From assembly GCA_030529225.1 (NCBI GenBank), contig JAUMXH010000001.1, forward strand, positions 62,001 through 126,000: 64,000 nucleotides of DNA, read 5' to 3'. The notes under the pieces were generated by a model, which saw nothing but the letters and a program-made list of their open reading frames with translations, was not told the origin of the DNA and did no database searches. Source of the stretch: Bacillota bacterium. Its GTDB lineage: Bacteria > Bacillota > Clostridia > Peptostreptococcales > Acidaminobacteraceae. Both the position numbers and the translations under genes were made by a program. Below are positions 24,048-32,433 of this stretch, piece after piece (position 1 is the stretch's first letter; each line of letters opens with the position of its first letter).

Positions 24048-25915
24048 TTCCGTATAAAATTTTGCCGAAGATCAAGCATTCTTCAGATGTCAAATCTTTG
24101 TCTACCATAGAAATTATGAAGCTCAGCAGTGAGATACGCTCTTTGATTATCGAGACCGTTTCAAAGAACGGAGGACATCTCGCTTCAAACCTGGGCGTTG
24201 TGGAGTTGAGCATCGCCCTGCATTTGGCCTTTGATTTTCCGAGGGATCAGCTTGTATTTGATGTGTCTCACCAGTCTTATGCCCATAAGCTCCTGTCGGG
24301 CCGCTTCGATCAATTCGCGACGCTCCGAACTTATAAGGGACTTTCGGGCTATTGTAAGATTACCGAATCCGAGTATGATGCCTTCGGTGCGGGTCACGCT
24401 TCCACCTCCATCTCGGCCGCTTTGGGGCTCAAAATTGCCAACGATTTGAACGGAATCGACAATCACGTGATTGCGGTGATCGGCGACGGAGCTCTGACCG
24501 GAGGAATGGCCTTTGAGGCGCTCAATTCTCTCGGAAATATGCAGAGAAAGCTGATCACCATTATTAACGACAACGAACAATCGATTTCCAAAAATGTCGG
24601 TGCCTTAAGCTCCATTTTAAATAATTTAAGAACCTCGAAGAAGTATACACAGATGAAGGTCGATTTCAGGAACACCATTCCGAAAATTCCTGTGGTCGGG
24701 ACGAGCATCAAAAACTTCGTCAGCAGGACCAAGAATATGCTCAAACATGAGTTGGTGGAAGGCATGTTCTTTGAAGAGCTCGGTCTGACTTATATTGGAA
24801 TCATCGACGGTCACGATATTGCCCAGATGAAGACGATTTTTGAGGCAATCAAAGAGTTTGACTCGCCGGTCGTGCTGCATGTTATCACCAAGAAGGGAAA
24901 GGGCTACCTTCCTGCGAGCAAGAACCCCTGTATTTATCACGGGGTCGGAAAGTTCGACTATCATAAAGGGATAGAAGAAGTGGAAGAGAAGGATTCCGCG
25001 AGTCTGAGCTATTCGGATGTCTTCGGCAAGAAGCTGGTCGAGCTCGCTGCAAAGGATGATCAACTCGTTGCGATTACGGCGGCGATGGATCAGGGAACCA
25101 GACTGGAGTACTTCAAAGAGGCCTATAAAGAGCGCTTCTTTGATGTCGGGATTGCCGAAGCCAACGCGATGACCCTATCTGCAGGGATGGCTCGAAACGG
25201 CTTGAAGCCCTATTTCGCGGTGTACTCGACCTTTCTGCAGAGAGCCTATGATCAGTTGATTCACGACGTTTGTCTGCAAAAGCTGCCCGTCAGAATCTGT
25301 CTGGATCGTTGCGGCCTGGTCGGAGAAGACGGCCCGACCCACCATGGTGTCTTTGATATGCAGATGCTCCTCGCGATTCCCAACCTTGAGCTTCTCTCGC
25401 CATATTCCAAGGAGGATCTGGAGTATTGTTTGGAGTATTCTTTGCAGGCGGAAACCCCTCTGTGTATTCGGTATCCGAGGGGGAAGGCGATTTCTTCTGC
25501 GATGCGGCCTTCTCTTGAAGCTCAGGGTGAAAGCGTGAAAACGCAGGTGACCGTGTTTGCGTACGGCACTTTCTTTCCGCTCGCCGAACGCGTGTCCGAT
25601 GCCCTCAACGCTCTGGGTATCAGCGCAAAAACGGTCAAATTGCTCCGGCTAAAACCTCTCGATTCGAAGCACATCGCGGAACTTTCGCTTGGCAGCGAGT
25701 GGATTGTAAGCATTGAGGACGGCCAACAGATTTGCGGTTTTTCCTCTTACCTCCGGACCGTGTTGCAAGCGGGAGGGAACCGCTTTCAGTATCTATCCTT
25801 CGGGTATCCGGACCGCTTTGTGGAGCATGGAAGTATCGCAGAGTTACATCAGGCGCTCGGTTTTGAAGCGGAAAAAATTGCAGCGTCTATACAGGAAACA
25901 GTCCGGCCGCAGTAG
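24044..25915 (+). CDS. dxs: 1-deoxy-D-xylulose-5-phosphate synthase
   Basis: 623-residue thiamine-diphosphate enzyme for the first step of the MEP pathway, condensing pyruvate with glyceraldehyde-3-phosphate. Seen directly: VFDVSHQSYAHKLLSGR, the ThDP motif GDGALTGGMAFEALN ending in IINDNEQSI, and EDGPTHHGVFD in the Pyr domain. I chose ATG 24044 over the frame start at 24026 because GAGAGG lies seven bases upstream and the ATGA overlap with the oapA stop is classical coupling. The oapA-dxs pairing is part of the known OLE neighbourhood. Confidence 0.95.
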   Translation: MIPYKILPKIKHSSDVKSLSTIEIMKLSSEIRSLIIETVSKNGGHLASNLGVVELSIALHLAFDFPRDQLVFDVSHQSYAHKLLSGRFDQFATLRTYKGLSGYCKITESEYDAFGAGHASTSISAALGLKIANDLNGIDNHVIAVIGDGALTGGMAFEALNSLGNMQRKLITIINDNEQSISKNVGALSSILNNLRTSKKYTQMKVDFRNTIPKIPVVGTSIKNFVSRTKNMLKHELVEGMFFEELGLTYIGIIDGHDIAQMKTIFEAIKEFDSPVVLHVITKKGKGYLPASKNPCIYHGVGKFDYHKGIEEVEEKDSASLSYSDVFGKKLVELAAKDDQLVAITAAMDQGTRLEYFKEAYKERFFDVGIAEANAMTLSAGMARNGLKPYFAVYSTFLQRAYDQLIHDVCLQKLPVRICLDRCGLVGEDGPTHHGVFDMQMLLAIPNLELLSPYSKEDLEYCLEYSLQAETPLCIRYPRGKAISSAMRPSLEAQGESVKTQVTVFAYGTFFPLAERVSDALNALGISAKTVKLLRLKPLDSKHIAELSLGSEWIVSIEDGQQICGFSSYLRTVLQAGGNRFQYLSFGYPDRFVEHGSIAELHQALGFEAEKIAASIQETVRPQ

Positions 25916-25984
25916 AGCTCGTGAAAAGAATAAAGTCGCTTCTCTTGCGTAACGGGAGCATAGAATAAAAGAAGGGAGTTAAGA

Positions 25985-26701
25985 ATGGAACATAAGAATA
26001 TACCCACACCTCACATCGAACTGGAGGATCTGTCTTTGATCGCCGATACGGTCTTGATGCCGGGCGACCCGCTCAGGGCAAAGATGATTGCGGAAACCTT
26101 TTTGGAGAATCCGGTGCAGTTCAACTCTGTGAGAGGAATGCTCGGATACACCGGAACTTATAAAGGCAAGAAGCTTTCCGTCATGGGTTCCGGGATGGGA
26201 ATGCCGAGCATCGGCATCTATTCCTATGAGTTGTACTCGTTCTACGGGGTCGAAAACATCATCCGCGTCGGATCTTGCGGTGCTTACAGCGAATCGCTCA
26301 ACTTATACGATGTCATGCTCTGTACCGAGGCCTTCTCCGAGTCGACCTTCGCCAAGGTCCAATCCGGCTATGAAAAACAGGTCATCGAGGCGAGTCCGCT
26401 CCTCCTCGATAAAATAAGAAAGAGCGCGGATGCCTTGGGAATGAAGATTCATGAGGGCAGGGTGCACTCTTCGGACGTCTTCTACAGACAAGATTCCGAT
26501 TTTAGAAAGATTGCTGCGGAGACCGGAGCCCTGGCCGTCGAGATGGAAAGTTTTGCCCTATTTGCAAATGCCAAGGTTTTGAATAAACACGCCGCCTGCC
26601 TGCTCACCGTCTCGGACAGCTTTGTGACAGGGGAACTTACGACTTCAAAAGAAAGGCAAAACGCATTCACCAATATGATAGAGATTGCCTTGAATAGTTA
26701 G
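25985..26701 (+). CDS. deoD: Purine-nucleoside phosphorylase, DeoD type
   Basis: 238-residue hexameric-type phosphorylase cleaving purine (deoxy)nucleosides to the base and (deoxy)ribose-1-phosphate. Visible are MPGDPLRAKMIAE (phosphate-binding Gly-Asp), GSGMGMPS, VGSCGAY and the C-terminal VEMESFALF and TVSDSF segments. AAGGGAG precedes the ATG. It complements deoC and cdd in nucleoside salvage. The next gene follows after 12 bases. Confidence 0.95.
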   Translation: MEHKNIPTPHIELEDLSLIADTVLMPGDPLRAKMIAETFLENPVQFNSVRGMLGYTGTYKGKKLSVMGSGMGMPSIGIYSYELYSFYGVENIIRVGSCGAYSESLNLYDVMLCTEAFSESTFAKVQSGYEKQVIEASPLLLDKIRKSADALGMKIHEGRVHSSDVFYRQDSDFRKIAAETGALAVEMESFALFANAKVLNKHAACLLTVSDSFVTGELTTSKERQNAFTNMIEIALNS

Positions 26702-26713
26702 AGGATATTCTGT

Positions 26714-27196
26714 ATGGATTTTTATGATGACGATACGCAGGTGCTCGATCAGGATTATAAACGCAGGCTTCTGAGCAATAAAAGTGAGACCGAAATGCTG
26801 GAACTTGCCCTGGTGAATGAGCAAAGTTACGAGAACTTCAGCAGAAAGTATGCGAAAAACATCAGTAAAAGAAGTTTTGTTACGGTGTTGAGAAAACTGA
26901 TGGTGGAGCGCAATCTTGAGGTGTCTCGATTGATGCGCCGCACCGGCTTCAGTAAATCCTACGTCTATCAACTCTTGAATGGGGAAAGAAATCCTTCCAG
27001 GGACACCGTAATCAGCATAGCCATTGCCCTGTCTTGCAGTCTGGAGGAGTCAAACGAGCTGTTGAAAGTCTCGGAAAAACAGGTGCTCTATGCAAAAAAC
27101 AAGAGGGATTCCATTCTGATATACTCCATCAGTCATTCCTATTCGGTCGAGGAGACGAATCGCCTTCTGGAAAAAAATGAGATGCAACTATTGTAA
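26714..27196 (+). CDS. XRE-type helix-turn-helix protein
   Basis: 160-residue protein of unknown target. The centre (about 60-115) holds a Cro/C1-type HTH: VERNLEVSRLMRRTGFSKSY, then YQLLNGERNPSRDTVISIA. The N-terminus is acidic with repeated polar residues. The C-terminus is helical and contains the twin phrases LEESNELLKVSEKQ and VEETNRLLEKNEMQ, suggesting a short internal helical repeat. It sits 12 bases after deoD and 21 bases before an SGNH hydrolase, so a local operon is likely. I do not recognise a named family beyond XRE. Confidence 0.82.
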   Translation: MDFYDDDTQVLDQDYKRRLLSNKSETEMLELALVNEQSYENFSRKYAKNISKRSFVTVLRKLMVERNLEVSRLMRRTGFSKSYVYQLLNGERNPSRDTVISIAIALSCSLEESNELLKVSEKQVLYAKNKRDSILIYSISHSYSVEETNRLLEKNEMQLL

Positions 27197-27217
27197 AAGG
27201 AAAGGAAACGAATCAGA

Positions 27218-27808
27218 ATGAAGATTGTATTTCTTGGAGACAGCCTGACCTACGGGTACGGGGTGAGGAGAAAGAGTGCCTGGGTGACGATGATCGATGA
27301 ACAGGGCGAGTACGAAGCGGTCAATAAGGGGATTAACGGCGATACGACCGGGGGCATGCTTGCGAGGTTCAAGAGTGATGTTTTGGATTTGAACCCGAAC
27401 ATCGTGCATATCATGGGAGGTGCCAACGACATCATCTGTGACGCGAATGAGGATATGATCAAACCGAACATCATGGCTATGATTCACCAAGCGCAGGCGA
27501 GCGGCATTAAGCCCATCCTGGGTCTGGCCCCTTCCAAGTTCGGAAGCAATATCGCGGAAGAGTGGAACACCTTCTCCGACTTTAATCGTGTGGAGCAGGT
27601 GATGATGAAGTATCGCGAGTGGCTCTTTAAGTTTTGCTACGCTTTCAACCTGGAATACATCGATTACCACAGCAAGATTTTGGAGCATCTGGAGTCGAAT
27701 GCCGGGGAGGAACTCTTTCTTGACGGCCTGCACTTCAGTGAAGTGGGGAATCGTTTGATGGCCGATATTTTTCTGGACTATCTGCGAGATAAGAGGCAGA
27801 CGCTGTAG
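27218..27808 (+). CDS. SGNH/GDSL-type esterase
   Basis: 196-residue cytoplasmic (no signal peptide) SGNH hydrolase. Block I is FLGDSLTYGYGV with the nucleophile Ser10, the glycine block lies around KGINGDTTGG, block III is GGANDI and block V is DGLHFSEVGN with the Asp-His pair. The fold and catalytic set are clear, but the substrate (lysophospholipid, acyl ester or acetyl sugar) cannot be read from sequence. Its 3' end overlaps the convergent ispF by 31 bases. Confidence 0.9.
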   Translation: MKIVFLGDSLTYGYGVRRKSAWVTMIDEQGEYEAVNKGINGDTTGGMLARFKSDVLDLNPNIVHIMGGANDIICDANEDMIKPNIMAMIHQAQASGIKPILGLAPSKFGSNIAEEWNTFSDFNRVEQVMMKYREWLFKFCYAFNLEYIDYHSKILEHLESNAGEELFLDGLHFSEVGNRLMADIFLDYLRDKRQTL

Positions 27809-28254
27809 GATTCGATTCCTTCGGCGCGTCCCACAAAGCCCATTCGCTCCGAGGTCGTAGCCTTAATATTCAACTGACCCTCCTCGATGTCAATCATCCC
27901 GGCGAGGGTCTTTTTCATGTTCGGAATGTGTTTCCTGAGCTTCGGCTTTTCAAGAACCACGGTGATGTCAATGTTCTCGATTTGATAGCCCTTGTCTTTC
28001 ATGACGCCCAGGACCTGCTCCAACAAGACGCTGCTGTCCGCCCCCTTGTAGCGTTCATCGGTATCCGGAAAATGGGTACCGATGTCATCTTCTCCCAGAG
28101 CTCCCAGGATGGAGTCCATCAGGGCGTGGATGACGATGTCTCCGTCTGAATGGGCGACAATCTCATAGTCGGACGGGATGTCGATTCCGCCAATCCTCAT
28201 TTTGCTGCCGGCACGGAGCCTGTGAACATCATAACCGTTTCCGATTCTAAACAT
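27778..28254 (-). CDS. ispF: 2-C-methyl-D-erythritol 2,4-cyclodiphosphate synthase
   Basis: 158-residue enzyme forming MEcPP from CDP-ME-2-phosphate, the fifth step of the MEP pathway. Metal and active-site motifs are visible: GYDVHRL (Asp9, His11), HSDGDIVIHALMDS (His43), FPDTD and ATTSERMGFVGR. I take the start at the second Met (28254), which gives the canonical M-x-R-I-G-x-GYDVH beginning; the first ATG is three codons further upstream. It lies just downstream of ispD on the minus strand, the usual ispDF pairing. Confidence 0.94.
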   Translation of the reverse strand: MFRIGNGYDVHRLRAGSKMRIGGIDIPSDYEIVAHSDGDIVIHALMDSILGALGEDDIGTHFPDTDERYKGADSSVLLEQVLGVMKDKGYQIENIDITVVLEKPKLRKHIPNMKKTLAGMIDIEEGQLNIKATTSERMGFVGRAEGIESYSVCLLSRR

Positions 28255-28275
28255 GGCATGCACCTCACTGTCTGT

Positions 28276-29043
28276 TTAAGAGCGTTTGTCGTCGTTTTCT
28301 CCGTTGCGGAAAGAGTGATAGATTGCGCGGGCAAATTCCCAATCTTCCGCGTCGGTGATTTTATTCAGGTAACCGGAACCTCTAATCAACTTGATCTTTT
28401 CTCCCATCGCCAGCACCGCGCTCGACTCGTCGCTGTACAGCTCGGTGTTTTCCTCCATCCACGTTTTTAAGGCCCGGGCCAGTCTCATAGAGAAACATTG
28501 GGGGGTCTGAATCCGCAGCAGGAGGGACCGGTCGATTTTGCTGAGGTCTTTTTTCTCGAGAAGAAGCTCTCCTCCCATCCTGTTCTTGTGCACATAGAGC
28601 AGGGTATCCGGGCTGGGCAGGTAGGGGATGATGGCCTCCTGTCCGGCGGCGATTTCCTTCAAGTAGGCACGGAACAGTTTCGCAGGGAAAAATGGTCTGG
28701 CGCAGTCGTGTATCATCACGTAGTCGTGCTCGACATTCAGCTCCTTCAGACAATGATAAACCGAGTCCCGGCGCTCCTTTCCGCCCTCCACCAAGCGAAT
28801 GGAAAGAGGATGACCCGTCCTTTCGCTTTGCACGCGATCCACAATCTCGCGGTATGCGTTGAAATCGGATTCTCGGTAAGAAATCAAGAGCTCCGCAAGC
28901 GCTTCCTGCTTTAAGAAGGGTTCGAGACTCCGTTCCAAGACAGTCTTCCCCTCAATTTTTAACAGCGTCTTGTTGCCGGAAGCACCCAATCTCGTGCCGG
29001 CGCCCGCAGCGCTTATAATCGCGCTCATTTTGATACCTGTCAT
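28276..29043 (-). CDS. ispD: 2-C-methyl-D-erythritol 4-phosphate cytidylyltransferase
   Basis: 255-residue CTP-dependent enzyme, third step of the MEP pathway, making CDP-ME. It has the nucleotide loop SAAGAGTRLG with the conserved Lys in NKTLLKI, and HDCARPFF. The first ATG overlaps the stop of the PIN-TRAM gene by four bases; a second ATG at 29028 has AGG seven bases upstream and gives the more typical M-S-A-I-I-S-A-A-G start, so either may be used. It is followed 13 or 22 bases later by ispF. Confidence 0.94.
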   Translation of the reverse strand: MTGIKMSAIISAAGAGTRLGASGNKTLLKIEGKTVLERSLEPFLKQEALAELLISYRESDFNAYREIVDRVQSERTGHPLSIRLVEGGKERRDSVYHCLKELNVEHDYVMIHDCARPFFPAKLFRAYLKEIAAGQEAIIPYLPSPDTLLYVHKNRMGGELLLEKKDLSKIDRSLLLRIQTPQCFSMRLARALKTWMEENTELYSDESSAVLAMGEKIKLIRGSGYLNKITDAEDWEFARAIYHSFRNGENDDKRS

Positions 29044-30152
29044 TGATCACGCTCCACGACCTTGCTGAACAGCATCTTTCCCTGTTGACTCTGAATGGAC
29101 TCCGATATCTCCACTTCAAGTTCCTGACCGATCAGGTGAGCGGCATTTTCTATGACCATCATGGTCCCGTCCTCTGTGTAAGCGACGGCCTGCATTCTGG
29201 ATTTTCCCTTTTTGACCGGAGTGACCTTCACCTTATCTCCCCGCATCAGCTCCGGTTTAATGGCCAGAGCGATCAAATTCAAATTGACGGTTCGAATTTC
29301 ATTGATCTTTGCAATCTTACAAAGGTTGATGTCGTTGCTGATCAGGCGGGCGTCAGTCTGCTTGGCAAGTTTGATGAGAAGAGAGTCGACGTTGACCTTG
29401 CCCTGCTTGTTTGTTTGCAAAATATTCAGTTTCAGCTGATCCAAGTGTCTGAGCTTGTCAAGGATTTCCAGCCCTCTTTTTCCCTTTTTTCTCAGCATTT
29501 CTTTTTCGGAATCGGCGATATGCTGGAGTTCGTTGATCACAAAGTCCGGTATCAAAAGGGTGGAACTGAACAGATTATTTTTCGCAAGTTGCAAAATTCT
29601 GCCGTCTATCAAAATATTGGTGTCCACCAAAAAGTTGACACTTTCATCAGCGTCCTTGCCCTCATTTTTTTCATCGGTCTTGTAAACGAGGTCCAGATTG
29701 CTGAAAGAAGCTTTCAGGATGTGGGAAATGGGCGTTACCGAGAACTTTGTTACAATAAAACAGACGAGCAGGTAGACGGTGATGAAGATGGATTTGGAAA
29801 AAAATTTGCCCTCCGGGCTGATGTATTTCAAAACCGGCATAAAAAGCAGGGATACGGTCAATCCCAATATCAGTGAAATAATTTGTGCCAGAGTCTTTGT
29901 TGTAGAGCCTTTTTGTTCCTGACGCCGTTCAAATTCGTTTAATTGGTTAAAAACGACAGAGGAAGACAGGAAAAAAATACCGGCTACACAAAAAACGATT
30001 CCAAAGTGAATCGAGTTCAGTAGGATGGAGTCATTTTCCAAGTTTGAAAAGATATGTTGAAAAAAATCGTGGCTCTGTAGGGTGGAAACCAACAGGTTTC
30101 CTAAAAATACTCCGATTATTGTAATAAAGGCTCTGATCAAGAATGCTAACAT
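29040..30152 (-). CDS. Membrane PIN-TRAM domain protein (YacL family)
   Basis: 370-residue protein with four N-terminal membrane helices (about 1-125), a PIN nuclease-like domain (about 150-275) with acidic residues in NFLVDTNILIDGR and DARLISNDINL, and a C-terminal TRAM domain. The YacL family lies next to ispD/ispF in many Firmicutes; its function is unsettled, though a membrane-tethered RNase is plausible. The start is set at 30152, not the frame opening at 30335, because a consensus minus-strand promoter (30181-30209) would otherwise lie inside the gene and GGAG precedes 30152. Confidence 0.92.
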   Translation of the reverse strand: MLAFLIRAFITIIGVFLGNLLVSTLQSHDFFQHIFSNLENDSILLNSIHFGIVFCVAGIFFLSSSVVFNQLNEFERRQEQKGSTTKTLAQIISLILGLTVSLLFMPVLKYISPEGKFFSKSIFITVYLLVCFIVTKFSVTPISHILKASFSNLDLVYKTDEKNEGKDADESVNFLVDTNILIDGRILQLAKNNLFSSTLLIPDFVINELQHIADSEKEMLRKKGKRGLEILDKLRHLDQLKLNILQTNKQGKVNVDSLLIKLAKQTDARLISNDINLCKIAKINEIRTVNLNLIALAIKPELMRGDKVKVTPVKKGKSRMQAVAYTEDGTMMVIENAAHLIGQELEVEISESIQSQQGKMLFSKVVERDQ

Positions 30153-30180
30153 AGTGAACTTCTCCTTCGCAGTTCTGAAA

Positions 30181-30209
30181 ATTATACCACAGTAGGAGGG
30201 AGAAATCAA
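30181..30209 (-). promoter_or_regulatory. Promoter for the PIN-TRAM-ispD-ispF operon
   Basis: Reading the minus strand: TTGATT (30204-30209), a 17-base spacer and TATAAT (30181-30186). The transcription start is expected near 30173, about 20 bases before the start codon. Confidence 0.82.
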
Positions 30210-30254
30210 AAACGAAGTCCTCCGGAAACAAAATGGTAATAAATATGCTTTATC

Positions 30255-30299
30255 ACTAAAATTTTTGCAAGATTGAAACTCCTCTGTAAAAATTTTAGT
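30255..30299. repeat. AT-rich inverted repeat between divergent promoters
   Basis: ACTAAAATTTTT (30255-30266) is a perfect inverted match to AAAAATTTTAGT (30288-30299). Pairing can continue three bases inward with one G-U. It lies eight bases upstream of the + promoter at 30307 and 46 bases upstream of the minus promoter at 30209, a position suited to an operator or a cruciform; no protein can be assigned. Confidence 0.6.
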
Positions 30300-30306
30300 C
30301 AAATTT

Positions 30307-30335
30307 TTGCCATATTTTCTTTTATGTGTTACCAT
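30307..30335 (+). promoter_or_regulatory. Promoter for the cell-wall hydrolase and apbE
   Basis: TTGCCA at 30307-30312, a 17-base spacer and TACCAT at 30330-30335; the ATG is at 30373 with AAGGGG upstream. Confidence 0.65.
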
Positions 30336-30372
30336 ATTAAGAAATAGATAGTAAAAAAGAAGGGGAAAAATT

Positions 30373-31341
30373 ATGCAAAAAGATAAAACTTATAGCACGC
30401 TAAGCAGAAGATTTGCGTTATTGTTGGTTTTTTTATTTGCTCTTACTATGCCGCTCAGTGCAAATACAACGCTCAACTTGGAAATCAATCATAAAGCGGC
30501 CTTACAAAAAGGTGATATCAGAATCATTGACGGACACTCTTATGTCAAGGCGGACGCCATCGCAAAAAGCCTGCACTTCGATTACTTTTGGCAGGAGAGC
30601 ACGCAAACGCTTTTCTTAAGTCAAGTTAAGAACCGGCAGGAAATCATCCTGTATTTTGAAGGAGACGGCAAAAGCCTGCAAAAGAACGACTCTTTTTTCA
30701 AAGATGTGGACAAGATGAATTTGAGCGCCGAGCAAAAGGACGCGGAAAGGAAGCTGGTCCTGGACAGAGGATTCTCCTTTGATGTGACCTTGGAAAAAGT
30801 CAAGGTAAAGTCGAACTATATCGTCGTGGACGGAGAACTCTTTCTCCCGCTCAGAAAGATAGCGGAACCCTTAAAGTACCACTTGGATTGGGATGCTTTC
30901 AGTAAGACGATCATGTTAAGAACCGTTGATAAAGCTCTGTTGCCTAAGAGGGATTCCTTGAGGGTAAATTACAGCGAAGAAGATTTTTTGCTGATGGCGA
31001 AGCTGGTCCAAGTGGAAGCACGAAGCGGATCGCTCAATAAAAAACTGGCGGTTGCCAACGTCATCTTAAATAGGGTTGAGAGTCCGAGGTTTCCCAATAC
31101 CATCAAAGAGGTCATCTATGCGCAGGGTCAGTTTCCTCCGGTGTACAGAAGCACTTTCGCAGCCGAGGTTCCGAGCAATGAGGCCGTATTGGCGGTCGAA
31201 AAAGCCCTGTATCACGAAAGGGCCGAGTTCAACGGGGTGCGCTTGCCGAACGATGTATTGTTCTTTAACAACGCTCCGTTTTCGAACAAAAGCGATGCCG
31301 ATTTCTTCGGTCTGATAGAAGGCGACTATTTTTATCGCTAA
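30373..31341 (+). CDS. Secreted cell-wall hydrolase, SleB/Hydrolase_2 family with copper-amine-oxidase-N-like domain
   Basis: 322-residue exported protein with an N-terminal signal peptide (basic start, then a hydrophobic stretch to about residue 34, ending near PLSANT). A copper-amine-oxidase-N-like beta domain follows (about 45-190; RIIDGHSYVKADAIAK and VDGELFLPLRKIAEPL), a wall-associated module common in Clostridia. The C-terminal Hydrolase_2/SleB-type domain (about 205-322) shows LMAKLVQVEARSGS with the probable catalytic Glu, AVANVILNRVESPRFP and VIYAQGQF. It is a lytic transglycosylase-like wall remodelling enzyme. SleB itself acts in spore germination, but nothing else in the window points to sporulation, so vegetative use is equally likely. 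apbE follows after 23 bases. Confidence 0.87.
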   Translation: MQKDKTYSTLSRRFALLLVFLFALTMPLSANTTLNLEINHKAALQKGDIRIIDGHSYVKADAIAKSLHFDYFWQESTQTLFLSQVKNRQEIILYFEGDGKSLQKNDSFFKDVDKMNLSAEQKDAERKLVLDRGFSFDVTLEKVKVKSNYIVVDGELFLPLRKIAEPLKYHLDWDAFSKTIMLRTVDKALLPKRDSLRVNYSEEDFLLMAKLVQVEARSGSLNKKLAVANVILNRVESPRFPNTIKEVIYAQGQFPPVYRSTFAAEVPSNEAVLAVEKALYHERAEFNGVRLPNDVLFFNNAPFSNKSDADFFGLIEGDYFYR

Positions 31342-31364
31342 TCGGTAGGGGGACAGTCAATCGA

Positions 31365-32396
31365 ATGAAAGAGAAAAACAGTATAGTTGCGGCTCTTTGT
31401 CTGCTGCTCCTGACGATTCTGTCGTCCTGTTCGACATCGAAAAGCGATGGAGGGGCGAACGCTCAGATACAGGAAAAAACCGATTTTGCCTTAAACACGG
31501 TTGTCACAATCAAGCTCTATGAGGCCGACCCGTTCAGCGAGGAAGCTTGGAAGGACACCTTTGACATCCTTCGGGATGTGGAAGCGAAGATGAGCTCCCA
31601 CAAAGAGGGAACGGAAATCATGCGCATCAACGAGAAAGCGGGCCTTGCGCCGGTAAAGGTTTCGGACGATACCTTTGAAGTCGTAAAGGCAGCCAAGGAG
31701 ATTGCCGCGGAGACAAAAGGAGCCTTTGATCCCAGCATCGGATCAGTAAGCAGACTGTGGCAGATCGGAAGTGATGCCCAGCGCGTTCCGAGTCGGGAAG
31801 AAATCGAAGAAGCTTTGCAAAAGGTCAACTATGAAAACATCGTTCTGGATGAATCGGAAAAGACCGTCTTTCTGAAGGAAGAGGGCATGGCTTTGGACTT
31901 GGGCGGAATCGCGAAGGGTTACTCGGCGGATAAAGTATACGCTCACTTATCGGAACGCGGTGTGAAGAAAGCGATTCTGGATTTTGGAGGAAACATCTCT
32001 CTAATCGGGGCTAAGAATGACAGTGACGGCTGGAGGGTCGGCATCCGAAAACCGGATCGCGAACATTTTGTCGTCTACGCTTCTCTCCTGGCAAAGAATG
32101 AATCCGTCGTGAGTTCGGGCGACTATGAAAGGCATTTTGAAGAAGCCGGGAAAACCTATCACCATATCTTGGATCCTTTTACCGGATATCCTACGGAAAA
32201 CGGAATACGGGGCGCCTCGGTCATCCTGCCTTCTTCAATGCGTGCCGACGCCTACGCAACCGCTCTGATCGTCATGGGGAAGGAAGATGCGGTCCGCTTT
32301 ATCCGGGACAGAGAATTGGAAGCTATTCTGATTTACGATAATTTTGAGTCTTATCAAAGCCTGGAAGAGGCGAGGTCTTATCGAAAAGAGAACTAA
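31365..32396 (+). CDS. apbE: FAD:protein FMN transferase (ApbE), lipoprotein
   Basis: 343-residue ApbE. It has a lipoprotein signal with the lipobox ILSSC (lipid-bearing Cys22), then the flavin transferase domain with LGGIAKGYSADKV, ILDFGGNISLIG and SSGDYERHF; the metal-binding region near DAYATALIVMG is intact. In the family it transfers FMN to a Thr in extracytoplasmic proteins. The Rnf operon at 50033-55264 encodes RnfG (SSATITS, Thr167) and RnfD (TGATPLG, Thr161) with target motifs, so this is their probable maturase, although it is about 19 kb away. A bidirectional terminator overlaps the end of the gene. Confidence 0.94.
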   Translation: MKEKNSIVAALCLLLLTILSSCSTSKSDGGANAQIQEKTDFALNTVVTIKLYEADPFSEEAWKDTFDILRDVEAKMSSHKEGTEIMRINEKAGLAPVKVSDDTFEVVKAAKEIAAETKGAFDPSIGSVSRLWQIGSDAQRVPSREEIEEALQKVNYENIVLDESEKTVFLKEEGMALDLGGIAKGYSADKVYAHLSERGVKKAILDFGGNISLIGAKNDSDGWRVGIRKPDREHFVVYASLLAKNESVVSSGDYERHFEEAGKTYHHILDPFTGYPTENGIRGASVILPSSMRADAYATALIVMGKEDAVRFIRDRELEAILIYDNFESYQSLEEARSYRKEN

Positions 32397-32421
32397 AAAA
32401 AGGGGTTCAACCCCTTTTTTT
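32395..32421. terminator. Bidirectional terminator between apbE and yebC
   Basis: A perfect 12-bp stem (A7-GGGGT at 32395-32406 with ACCCC-T7 at 32410-32421) and a three-base loop. The A-run and T-run serve both converging genes. Confidence 0.88.
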
Positions 32422-32433
32422 GTTCGGTTTTCA

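Noticed and set aside
29043..29876. 277-codon + strand open frame
   Set aside because: Lies opposite the PIN-TRAM coding sequence; codon pattern and motifs belong to the minus strand.
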